Positions 1-6,362 of a stretch of 64,000 bases of DNA are shown piece by piece. The notes under the pieces are model-generated. The model had not been told where the DNA came from. It saw nothing but the letters and a program-made list of their open reading frames with translations, and made no database searches. The DNA comes from Pseudanabaena yagii GIHE-NHR1. GTDB lineage: Bacteria > Cyanobacteriota > Cyanobacteriia > Pseudanabaenales > Pseudanabaenaceae. Each line of letters starts with the position of its first letter. Positions within the stretch are counted from its first letter, which is position 1. Location of the stretch: NCBI RefSeq assembly GCF_012863495.1, contig NZ_JAAVJL010000002.1:498501-562500 (forward strand). Reading direction: 5' to 3'. A program made the translations under genes and the position numbers.

Positions 1-117
1 TGTGCCCGTTGGCGCTGCGCCTCTAACGCTTGCCAGTTCAGCACTATCATCTGTACGAGCATAGAAAATATTGCCTTTATCGGTCTTATATTTATATCTA
101 CTGGTTCCGCTTGCCAT
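1..117 (-). CDS. Partial small protein of unknown function, paralog of the upstream gene
   Basis: This frame is open from an ATG at 117 to the left window edge, so only about 39 residues of the N-terminus are visible (MASGTSRYKYKTDKGNIFYA at the start). It resembles the start of the gene at 124-498: both have a Y/F-K-Y-x-D-x-K-G-N motif near residue 10, followed by a short Asp/Ser-rich stretch. The ATG lies only 6 nt after the stop of that gene, so the two are likely cotranscribed. No recognisable Shine-Dalgarno sequence precedes it. I do not recognise the family. The context, beside a recombinase and a Cro-like repressor, suggests a gene carried by a mobile element. Confidence 0.6.
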   Translation of the reverse strand, partial: MASGTSRYKYKTDKGNIFYARTDDSAELASVRGAAPTGT

Positions 118-123
118 AGTTAT

Positions 124-498
124 TTAGGGGCTATCGTTTTGGTACGTGTCGATGAGCTTGGCGGTATATTTGGCGCGTTCAGCCTTTCGCTCACCAATTG
201 TAAAAGTCTGCATACTTCCGTCTTGGTAATCTCTTAACTGAATTGTGCTTTGTGAGCCTGTCCATAATGGGGCGGTAACAGATTGGCAGATAATATCCCG
301 TTTAATTGGTCTGGTTGGATGATGAGCAATTACATATCGTGGCTCTATATTTCTGGGTAAATACGGTAAGCCTAGATCTGATGATGTAATAGCTGTGAAT
401 CCCGTTCCAGTCGTCAAACAGTTGGATTTATCAAGTCTAAGTAGCCATGAATTTCCTTTGTTATCTGTGTATTTAAAATCTGCTAAACTACCTGCCAT
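124..498 (-). CDS. Small protein of unknown function, 124 aa
   Basis: The product is soluble by appearance, with no signal peptide or membrane segment. It opens with a FKYTDNKGN motif that is repeated in the next gene downstream (partial, 1-117). A GAGGA motif lies about 12 nt before the ATG. The C-terminal third is charged (GERKAERAKYTAKL). I do not recognise a domain and give no function. Two short, tandem, related ORFs next to an integrase and a repressor are typical of a prophage, plasmid or satellite cargo or structural gene pair, but that is inference from position only. Confidence 0.65.
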   Translation of the reverse strand: MAGSLADFKYTDNKGNSWLLRLDKSNCLTTGTGFTAITSSDLGLPYLPRNIEPRYVIAHHPTRPIKRDIICQSVTAPLWTGSQSTIQLRDYQDGSMQTFTIGERKAERAKYTAKLIDTYQNDSP

Positions 499-704
499 TT
501 TTTGGATGTCCTCGCGGCGTTAAATGAAATTAAATTGCACCGCGCCATTGTACTTACCTTGTCAAGTCATGCTGTATTTTTGCCTGTGCAGCTCGGCGGC
601 GCAATTTCGCGGAAATAGATAGAAATGAGAAGATAGCTAAACGGCTGATTGCTATACGGGGAGAGACTTTATAGGTATAGTAAGGGGTGGGTGGTAACTT
701 CTAT

Positions 705-741
705 CTCTCACTTATTTATCATTTCATTCTTTAAGTGAGAG
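705..741. repeat. Inverted repeat immediately upstream of the tyrosine recombinase
   Basis: Perfect 10-bp arms CTCTCACTTA (705-714) and TAAGTGAGAG (732-741) are separated by 17 AT-rich bases. The right arm doubles as the Shine-Dalgarno (GAGAGG) of the recombinase that starts at 748. This could be a recombinase core or operator site, or simply an mRNA hairpin that masks the ribosome-binding site. The spacer is too long for a standard 6-8 bp Xer/dif core. Confidence 0.5.
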
Positions 742-747
742 GTTTGA

Positions 748-1344
748 ATGGGGAAAAATTGCCGCAATGGTCAAGCTGAAATTTTAGATGATCGGGAATT
801 GGATCGGATTTTTCGCCATCTTATCTCGCGTGAGCATAAATTATTTTTCACCATTGCCAGATACACGGGTGAGCGTTTCGGTGCGATCGCTCAATTGCGG
901 GTTAGTGATGTTTATGACGATCATTGCAAACCACTCCAAGAAATTACTTTTCCCGCGTCGATTCGTAAAGCGTCCCCTGATGGTTCCCGCTCTACGCGCC
1001 AAATGATTTGTTATGAGCGTTTGGCTGATGGTCTGGCAGCACAGCGCCCAAAAAGTTGCGATCGCTTCTGGTTGTTTCCATCGTCTATCAAAACTGGTCA
1101 GCCTATAACTTGGTCTGCTGCGGATAAGTGGTTACGCGCTGCCGTCGAAAGAGCGGGGCTTGATCATCGTGGTATTTCTGGGCATAGTTTGCGCCGATCA
1201 TTCATTACTAAGCTCTATGAGTCTGGTATGGATATTCATGCAATCCAACAAATCACGGGACATAAGTCGATCTCTGTGCTGCAAAAGTACATCGGCAAAA
1301 ACCCCGCGAAATTGAAAGAGGCTTTAGGAGCCATCTTTGCCTAG
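748..1344 (+). CDS. Short tyrosine recombinase/integrase
   Basis: This is a site-specific recombinase of the phage integrase family, which cuts and rejoins DNA through a covalent 3'-phosphotyrosine. At 198 residues it consists almost only of the catalytic domain and lacks the usual N-terminal SAM-like core-binding domain. The catalytic pattern is visible: Arg in ARYTGERFGAI (about residue 46), HSLRR (about 149-153), GHKS (about 174) and the nucleophile Tyr in LQKYIGK close to the C-terminus. The GAGAGG ribosome-binding site lies 5 nt before the ATG, inside an inverted repeat. The gene converges with the 1324-1857 gene and overlaps it by 21 nt. It is probably the integration gene of a mobile element that extends left of the window. 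Confidence 0.85.
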   Translation: MGKNCRNGQAEILDDRELDRIFRHLISREHKLFFTIARYTGERFGAIAQLRVSDVYDDHCKPLQEITFPASIRKASPDGSRSTRQMICYERLADGLAAQRPKSCDRFWLFPSSIKTGQPITWSAADKWLRAAVERAGLDHRGISGHSLRRSFITKLYESGMDIHAIQQITGHKSISVLQKYIGKNPAKLKEALGAIFA

Positions 1345-1857
1345 ATACTTTTTGCCGATCGCCACACATATTTCTTTGGCACTTGCTCCACTTCGCCAAA
1401 GCGCGGCGATCGCCTCGGTCTGTTTCTTGCTGATGTGGTGGTGTCGTAATTTCCCAGAAATGTCTTGATATGTGTATCTGGTGTAAAAGTAGCACCGCCT
1501 ATTTTTGCCGATCACGTAATAATCCTCTACATACCCGTGTGTTTCGGGCTTTGTTGAAATTTCTGGAAAACTCTCGATATGATTAAGGTTTTCCAGAAAT
1601 TTGTCATCGATGCTTTGGGCGGTCGCGCGATCGCCTATCTCAATTTCGATGGGTATTACTGCCTGCGTGTGGCGATCGCTTTTCCCATTCCCCGCCCGTT
1701 CCTCTGGTAACTGGTCTAGTCGTATTTCCCCTATGACTTCCGCAAATTTGGCGATCGCTTTTTCATCTGTGTCTGCTACGGCTATCTTAAATCGTGGCAA
1801 TATTCCCAGAACGTTCTGGGGGGGCAAGTCTAAGATGTTTAGCTGTAAGGCTTCCAT
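1324..1857 (-). CDS. Unknown protein with basic aromatic and helix-turn-helix-like C-terminus
   Basis: The 177-residue product has no signal peptide or membrane segment. Residues about 108-140 form a basic, Tyr-rich block (YYVIGKNRRCYFYTRYTY) ending in a His cluster (KLRHHHI). It is followed by a segment that could fold as a helix-turn-helix (QTEAIAALWRSGASAKEICV). DNA binding is therefore plausible. Its 3' end overlaps the 3' end of the recombinase on the other strand by 21 nt, an arrangement that suggests the two evolved as one module. I do not recognise a named family and propose no enzymatic activity. Confidence 0.6.
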   Translation of the reverse strand: MEALQLNILDLPPQNVLGILPRFKIAVADTDEKAIAKFAEVIGEIRLDQLPEERAGNGKSDRHTQAVIPIEIEIGDRATAQSIDDKFLENLNHIESFPEISTKPETHGYVEDYYVIGKNRRCYFYTRYTYQDISGKLRHHHISKKQTEAIAALWRSGASAKEICVAIGKKYLGKDGS

Positions 1858-1901
1858 ACTTTTCTAAGGCGGCGCAACGCGCCGCTAGTTTGGGCGATCG
1901 C

Positions 1902-2153
1902 TTAATTCGTGGTTTGTTCAAGACTGTTATGTATTGGTTGTGGCGCAAAACTTCTAGGGAGTTTATCTATGGTAGTTCCTAATAATTCAGCTAACCTATG
2001 CCATTGTTCTAACGTTAAGTGAGGCTCTGTTTTGCCTTTAACCCAATTCGTTACCGTATGGGGTGTTACACCTAAATACAGAGCTATGTCTTTTTGTGAA
2101 ACGCCTCTAAGTGCCATAAGGGGAATAAGGGGGGATTGACTATGTTTAACCAT
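1902..2153 (-). CDS. Cro/CI-type helix-turn-helix repressor
   Basis: The 83-residue protein is a single HTH_3/XRE domain: SQKDIALYLGVTPHTVTNWV (about residues 19-38) is the helix-turn-helix. The rest of the protein has no sensor or protease domain, so it is Cro-sized rather than CI-sized. It is divergently placed from the operon that begins at 2356. The intervening DNA contains a palindromic operator and repeated TGTAAAT half-sites, so it very probably represses its own promoter and the rightward promoter. This is the lysogeny-style switch expected of a small phage or integrative element. Confidence 0.85.
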   Translation of the reverse strand: MVKHSQSPLIPLMALRGVSQKDIALYLGVTPHTVTNWVKGKTEPHLTLEQWHRLAELLGTTIDKLPRSFAPQPIHNSLEQTTN

Positions 2154-2159
2154 ATTTAG

Positions 2160-2218
2160 TGTAAATGAATTTTAATTTGATGTAAATGATTGACATGAGA
2201 TGTAAATAGATTTACATT
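2160..2218 (+). promoter_or_regulatory. Rightward promoter overlapped by repressor operators
   Basis: A TTGACA -35 box (2190-2195) is followed after exactly 17 bases by TACATT (2213-2218) as a -10 box. The palindrome ATGTAAAT-AG-ATTTACAT (2200-2217) covers the spacer and the -10. Two further TGTAAAT half-sites lie at 2160-2166 and 2181-2187. The layout fits repression of the 2356-3361 operon by the neighbouring Cro-like protein. Sequence only; no binding data. Confidence 0.7.
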
Positions 2219-2234
2219 AAAACCAACAAAGCAA

Positions 2235-2271
2235 AGACAGCACTCAACCTGATTCAGGTCGGGCGCTGTCT
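2235..2271 (+). promoter_or_regulatory. Nested stem-loop in the operon leader
   Basis: AGACAGC (2235-2241) pairs with GCTGTCT (2265-2271). An inner hairpin, ACCTGA/TCAGGT, lies at 2247-2259. It sits about 20 nt downstream of the predicted -10 and 85 nt before the first gene. It has no U-run after it, so it is an mRNA leader structure or an iteron-like site rather than a classical terminator. Confidence 0.4.
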
Positions 2272-2355
2272 CTGTGAAAAACGATTGATTGATATTTTCC
2301 CATACTTACCATCGGGCTAGAGGCTCCCAAATAACAGGTAGGCGATCGCGTAGGT

Positions 2356-2559
2356 ATGGGAAATTTTGTACCAATATCTAAAACCTATATGCCTTACGAA
2401 ATACCGCCTAACTCTCAAGGTTCGTTTTGTGCTGGTTGCAAAGCTCGGATTTTCTGGGCAAAAACTGAAGCGGGGAAGTGGATACCACTGAACACCGATA
2501 AGTCACCACACTTTTCAACCTGTCCCCAATCCAAACGATTTAGAAAACCAAAATGCTAA
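2356..2559 (+). CDS. Small four-cysteine (zinc-ribbon-like) protein
   Basis: The product is 67 residues and contains CAGC (about residue 25-28) and later CPQSKRFRKPKC, so four cysteines could bind one zinc ion. It also has the phrase ARIFWAKTEAGKWIPLN, a pattern I have seen in small cyanobacterial mobile-element proteins. Start choice is uncertain: neither the ATG at 2356 nor the one at 2389 (MPYEIPPNSQG) has a convincing Shine-Dalgarno. It is the first gene of a three-gene overlapping operon behind the repressed promoter. Function unknown; nucleic-acid binding is a guess. Confidence 0.65.
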   Translation: MGNFVPISKTYMPYEIPPNSQGSFCAGCKARIFWAKTEAGKWIPLNTDKSPHFSTCPQSKRFRKPKC

Positions 2560-2771
2560 AAGGTCAACCCATCATGCACCCAATCGGACGTTATTGGAGT
2601 TCCCGTACTCACCCTATGCCCGCTAATACTGAAGCATGGATCGAGCGCTTACCGATGGCGCAAAAAATGCAGCTTGCATCTGCACTGATGCAGCAATGCT
2701 GCACTGTTTTCCAAAATGCATCAACTCTCTCAATCCTCAAACCTACTATTCAAGGAGATGACGCTTCATGA
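2553..2771 (+). CDS. Small protein of unknown function
   Basis: This 72-residue ORF overlaps the preceding gene by 7 nt and the following gene by 4 nt (ATGA), so it is probably translated by coupling. An in-frame ATG at 2574 is an alternative start. The middle (MAQKMQLASALMQQC) looks helical. No domain is recognised. The main support that it is real is its place between two coupled genes. Confidence 0.5.
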   Translation: MLKGQPIMHPIGRYWSSRTHPMPANTEAWIERLPMAQKMQLASALMQQCCTVFQNASTLSILKPTIQGDDAS

Positions 2772-3361
2772 TGTCCGAACCGTTCAAACCATTTTTAATC
2801 AACGATCGCTCTAGTGCCTTGATCAATTTCATTGATGCTAGCCAATTTACCGAGAGCGAGTTAGTCGATGTTTATCTCGGTATGTGCGATCGCCTAAAGC
2901 ATCTCATTGAACTCAAACCGACTATGAGTTTTGAGATTCATCAGCCTTCACCAGAACTCACAAATGAGACAGTGAAAGGGCTTATGCAAGACTTAAACAC
3001 CGATGAAAAATTGTTGTTTGAGGTTGAGCCACTTGAGGCTTATATGATTTTGGGCATGATGCAGGCGGCGATCGTCTCGTTGGGTATACCTGAAAACCTT
3101 GAAAAGTTCGGACGGAAGTTTATCAAAGCATTTTGCGATCGCTATCGGATTATGTTCCCTGATGTTGTTAAAACTCTTGAGATGGGTTGGACAACCTGTA
3201 TGACATCAGAAGAGTTTGACGATCTAATCGATTCTGATGAAAACGAGCTATCTGTTGAAGACTTTCTAGGTAGTGGTGTCTTGATTCGTGTTGGTAATGA
3301 TTTCCAGATGCCTGATATACCAACTCATTTTCCAGATGACTATGTAGACGACTTTGCCTAG
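2768..3361 (+). CDS. Acidic protein of unknown function, 197 aa
   Basis: A strong AAGGAG ribosome-binding site (2753-2758) precedes the ATG at 2768, which overlaps the stop of the previous gene. The protein is soluble and acidic. Its C-terminus is rich in Asp and Glu (DDLIDSDENELSVEDFLGS; FPDDYVDDFA). That could make it a DNA mimic or inhibitor-type protein, but this is speculation from charge alone. It is the last gene of the repressed operon; the IS110-like unit begins right after its stop. Confidence 0.7.
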   Translation: MMSEPFKPFLINDRSSALINFIDASQFTESELVDVYLGMCDRLKHLIELKPTMSFEIHQPSPELTNETVKGLMQDLNTDEKLLFEVEPLEAYMILGMMQAAIVSLGIPENLEKFGRKFIKAFCDRYRIMFPDVVKTLEMGWTTCMTSEEFDDLIDSDENELSVEDFLGSGVLIRVGNDFQMPDIPTHFPDDYVDDFA

Positions 3362-3570
3362 ACGACTCAGCAACGGGCGCGGCTTAAACCCCGCGTCGCT
3401 TGCTGGGTGTGTCCAAAGCACTCGGCATAGAGAGACGGTTTATTAGGTGAAGAAAGCCTTTGAGCTTCTTAATTTCACAAACCGACTCTCTATCTACCTA
3501 CAGAATGAATGAAGCCATAAGCGCTTATGGGTGATTCCTAGGTCTAACAAACATAATCACTCGCGACATC
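3362..3570 (+). ncRNA. Structured non-coding leader of the IS110-like element, candidate bridge RNA
   Basis: The 209 nt between the previous stop and the recombinase ATG have no ORF but contain three stem-loops. The first is 3368-3405, CAGCAA/TTGCTG with an inner GC-rich stem. The second is 3428-3492, 14-nt arms TAGAGAGACGGTTT pairing with AAACCGACTCTCTA with one A:A mismatch, around a 37-nt region with its own GTGAA/TTCAC pairing. The third is the perfect palindrome CCATAAGC-GCTTATGG at 3515-3530. IS110-group elements are known to encode a bridge RNA with two internal-loop stem-loops in the non-coding end 5' of the recombinase. The position and architecture match; guide-loop assignment and expression are not shown. 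Confidence 0.45.
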
Positions 3571-4802
3571 ATGAATATTATCGGTTTAGACGTTGGGCGT
3601 AACAACGTCACTGCCTGCTTGTTGACTGGATATCCAGATCAACCGCTTAAGCATTTCCAAAATATCAAAAAGACATTATCAAATGTCAAGCTGATTCTAT
3701 TGGGGTACAGAGATTACTTGATCTAAAACCTGATGGCGTGGTCATGGAGCCTACAGGTATTTGGTATAGCAATTTCTGGAAACACCTTGCCGAATTTCAC
3801 AAAATCCCGATCTATTGGATTGGTCACGGTGACTTAGCTAATCAACGGGGCGCGTATGGTTTTAAGAACAAGACTGACCCCGAAGATGCTTATTGTTTAG
3901 CGTTGACATACTTTGACGATCGCTTTGTCGATGTCCACGGGAAAAAGCGATACCTAGAATTTGAGACAGGTAAAGTCGCTTTGGTTCGTGACTGGTTCTT
4001 TGAATGTGAACAGCTTGATAAACTTCTGAACTCATTGATTAATCAATGCCGTCAACGCTTGACCCTAGAATTTCCAGAAATTGCACAACGAGAGTCTGCT
4101 CTTAACCCAAAATTAGGCTATGAGCCTATGTGGGGATATGTAGCAGGAATCAGAGAATATACCGTCATCAAGAAACTTCACGAAAAAAGCGCCGCCCGTG
4201 CCATTGGTATCGAGATTAGTGAATACACCAAAGAACACGCTAAGAAGATCTGCGAACTGCAAAAACAACTCGATAAAAAAGAGCGTGACCTTGCTCTACT
4301 CATGCAATCCGATGAGTTTGCACCATACATCAAAATCTTTAAAAAGTTTGGCTTTGGACTGCGTAACCAAGCCTTGCTACTTTGCCAGTGCTACCCGTTT
4401 GAGCGCTTCCTACTCGACGGTAAGCCATGGGTAGATTACGAGGATGGCATCAATAAACAGGGCGTGCCAACATCCCAGAAACGTCACCGATCGCTCAGAA
4501 GTTTTCAGCTATTCCTAGGACTTGGATACACTGAAAAACAATCAGGTGATAAGCGGATTAAAGCTCTGGGAGGTTCTGAGGTCACTAGAGCTAGTCTCTA
4601 TGCTTGGACACTTACCAGCGTCTTACCAGCCCGTCGAGAAACATCATGGCTAGGTAAAAAGCTAAATGAGGTGCGTGGTGACGGTTGGACTCTTAAGGGT
4701 TTAAAGGAATCTAAGATATCTGGAAAGCAGAAAATCATCAGAATTCTGTTCAAAGTCGTTAGAATACTTTTCTATGAGCTTTGCAAAGAATTGACTTCGT
4801 AA
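3571..4802 (+). pseudogene. IS110-like DEDD recombinase/transposase, -1 frameshift near codon 34
   Basis: The ATG at 3571 opens MNIIGLDVGRNNVTACLL, the first DEDD_Tnp_IS110 strand. This frame stops at 3724, but the -1 frame continues seamlessly from the A-run at 3667-3671. It gives DIIKCQADSIG, then VVMEPTGIWY and KNKTDPEDAY, and runs to the stop at 4802. The four acidic residues of the RuvC-like fold (D in LDVG, E in MEPTG, both D of KTDPEDA) are all present across the two frames. The C-terminal half has the helical Transposase_20-like part (FGFGLRNQALLL; GGSEVTRASLYAW). The junction reads C-AAA-AAG, so either a one-base loss in the A-run has inactivated it or a ribosomal -1 slip joins the halves. 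IS110 members are not known to need frameshifting. Confidence 0.75.
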
Positions 4803-4805
4803 TTT

Positions 4806-4837
4806 AAAGCGATCGCAAAAACTGCGATCGCTTTTTT
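4806..4837 (+). terminator. Intrinsic terminator built from HIP1 sites
   Basis: AAAGCGATCGCA pairs with TGCGATCGCTTT around a 5-nt loop (4806-4834) and is followed by more T. It lies directly after the IS110-like gene stop. Confidence 0.7.
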
Positions 4838-4859
4838 CATGGTTGGAAAATTATCCTAG

Positions 4860-4977
4860 AATGAAATTAACCAGTGGTTAAATGAATTGCCAACGATTGA
4901 AGATCTTAAGCAAGTTCCTGGTTTTGAGATTGGCAAAGCATACTATTTTGTGCGAATTGGTGGCAAATGGCGCATTG
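4860..4977 (+). pseudogene. Remnant of a RelE/HigB-like toxin gene cut by IS1
   Basis: A short open frame after a TAG at 4857 encodes EINQWLNELPTIEDLKQVPG and then YYFVRIGGKWRIG. This resembles the middle of RelE/ParE-superfamily toxins (helical pair, then the two antiparallel strands around R-x-G-x-W/Y-R-x-G). The N-terminus is missing, and the frame runs into the left terminal repeat of the IS1 element at 4978, where the next strand should be. Nothing in frame after the element (from 6044) looks like the missing C-terminus. The toxin assignment rests on a short stretch. Confidence 0.45.
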
Positions 4978-6043
4978 GGCACTGGTCAGTAAAGGAGTGA
5001 GGGGTAAAATAAAGAGGTAGAGTCGGAAGAAAGAATGGAATGTCCGCACTGCCAAAGCGAAAAGGTGGTCAAGAATGGCAAAGATTACCACCAAGACGGC
5101 AAAGCAATCCAAAATTATTTATGCAAAGGATGTGGCAAGCGATTCAACGAACGGACAGGAACAGCGATGTCAAGGCTAAGAACACCCGCAAGTATCGTGT
5201 CCTATGCCCTGAAGATGAGGACAGAGGGGATGGGAATCAGAGCAAGTGGGAGAGTGCTAGAGAAATCGCACACCAGCATCATGAGATGGGAGCAAAAACT
5301 GGCAAATCAAGCACAGCAATGGAGTCCAGAAGCCCCAGTAGGAGGAGATGTCACCATCGAAGGAGATGAAATTTATACTCGCGTAGGCGAGAACCTTCCC
5401 CCCCAGTGAATCAAAAGGGTGGACAGTAGTATTTATCGAACGCAACAGTCGCTATTGGATTGAAGCAAGAGTAGGAATTAAAACCACTGAACTATTTGCA
5501 AAAGCAACAAAAACAGCATGGCAATGGTCAAAGGCAAGTCAATACATCCGATGGTTTAGCGATGGCGAAAGGAGATATGCCCAACAACTGTGGCAAATGG
5601 CAAGTGTCTACCTCAAAGCTACCGAAGTAAGTCGTGAGTATGGACATCGCAAGGTATGGCGACATGGATTAGAAGTGGCAATCAAAATCAAAGGTTCACA
5701 AGGTAATCGTCGTGTCGAATGGGTAAAGCTAGAACATCCCTATACAGCGATTAGCGACAAGAGTGACGTTCATGCTAATCACAATGAAGCAAACAACAGT
5801 GCATTGAGAAGGAGATGTAGCGCTTATCGCCGTAGACAAAACCTGTATGCGAAAAATACTGAAGGATTACAACGGGCTGTCACTGTGCAAAGATTGGTAC
5901 ACAACTGGGTAAGACCACATGGGGGCTTAGGCAAGAACAAGACTCCAGTTATGGCGATCGGGCTATATCATCGACCGATTTCGATGTTGGAGTTGCTGAC
6001 ATTACGAGGCTTTACTTCTCTCACGCCTTAACTGACCAGTGCC
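4978..6043 (+). mobile_element. IS1-family insertion sequence, 1066 bp
   Basis: Terminal inverted repeats of 24 bp are visible: left 4978-5001 begins GGCACTGGTCAGTAAAGG, and right 6020-6043 is its complement with two mismatches (GGCACTGGTCAGTTAAGG read inward). The transposase fills the inside. No 8-9 bp target duplication is evident (left flank GCGCATTG, right flank TTTTATCT), which suggests a rearrangement after insertion or loss of one flank. The insertion truncates a toxin-like gene. Confidence 0.85.
5035..6031 (+). pseudogene. IS1-family transposase, frameshifted at a C7 run
   Basis: Residues 1-35 form an InsA-type zinc finger (CPHC...CKGC). They are followed by a helix-turn-helix region and a DDE catalytic domain: D in TIEGDEIYT, D in WFSDGERRY, E in NHNEANNSALRRR. 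The first frame ends at 5409. The rest of the protein (from SESKGWTVVFIERN) is in the +1 frame to 6031, so the break is at the C7 run at 5398-5404, where six C would restore the frame. Classical IS1 uses a -1 slip on an A-rich site. This is +1, so a single-base insertion (mutation or sequencing error) is the simpler reading. Confidence 0.8.
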
Positions 6044-6164
6044 TTTTATCTAGGATTTGGCTTTTAAGCTGCTCAGATATTCTAGAGAAAATCAATTGGT
6101 CAATACTTGGGTATAAGGATTAATCTTAATAATTCTGATTTTATATAGCATTTCGCAGTCTAGT

Positions 6165-6205
6165 AAATCTTTGAAAGTATTGCTTTGCAATACTTTCAAA
6201 GATTT
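6165..6205. repeat. Perfect inverted repeat, 19-bp arms
   Basis: AAATCTTTGAAAGTATTGC (6165-6183) pairs with its complement at 6187-6205 around TTT. It lies in the gap between the IS1 element and the beta-helix gene, which otherwise holds no gene. Confidence 0.75.
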
Positions 6206-6292
6206 CTCTGATTTGTTCTGTAAGTAGCTAGGCGCAATTCAATATAAAAAACTTATGGAAAATGCTGCACATATTCCATAAGTTTTATAGCT

Positions 6293-6347
6293 GTCGCTTA
6301 TGAAGAGGAAGGCGGCGCGAAGCGCCGCCTTCCTCTTCATAAGCGAC
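6293..6347. repeat. Long hairpin of the GGCGGCGC family
   Basis: 26-bp perfect arms surround a GAA loop with the core GGCGGCGC-GAA-GCGCCGCC. The flanks carry the phrase CTGTCGCT on the left and AGCGACGGCAG on the right, which recurs at other copies. It lies about 15 bp past the stop of the 6363-8045 gene and may also act as its terminator, though no U-run follows. Confidence 0.85.
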
Positions 6348-6362
6348 GGCAGTTATGTAAGG

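Noticed and set aside
4906-5112. 68-codon minus-strand frame across the left IS1 end
   Set aside because: It crosses the IS boundary and is antisense to the transposase zinc finger and toxin remnant.
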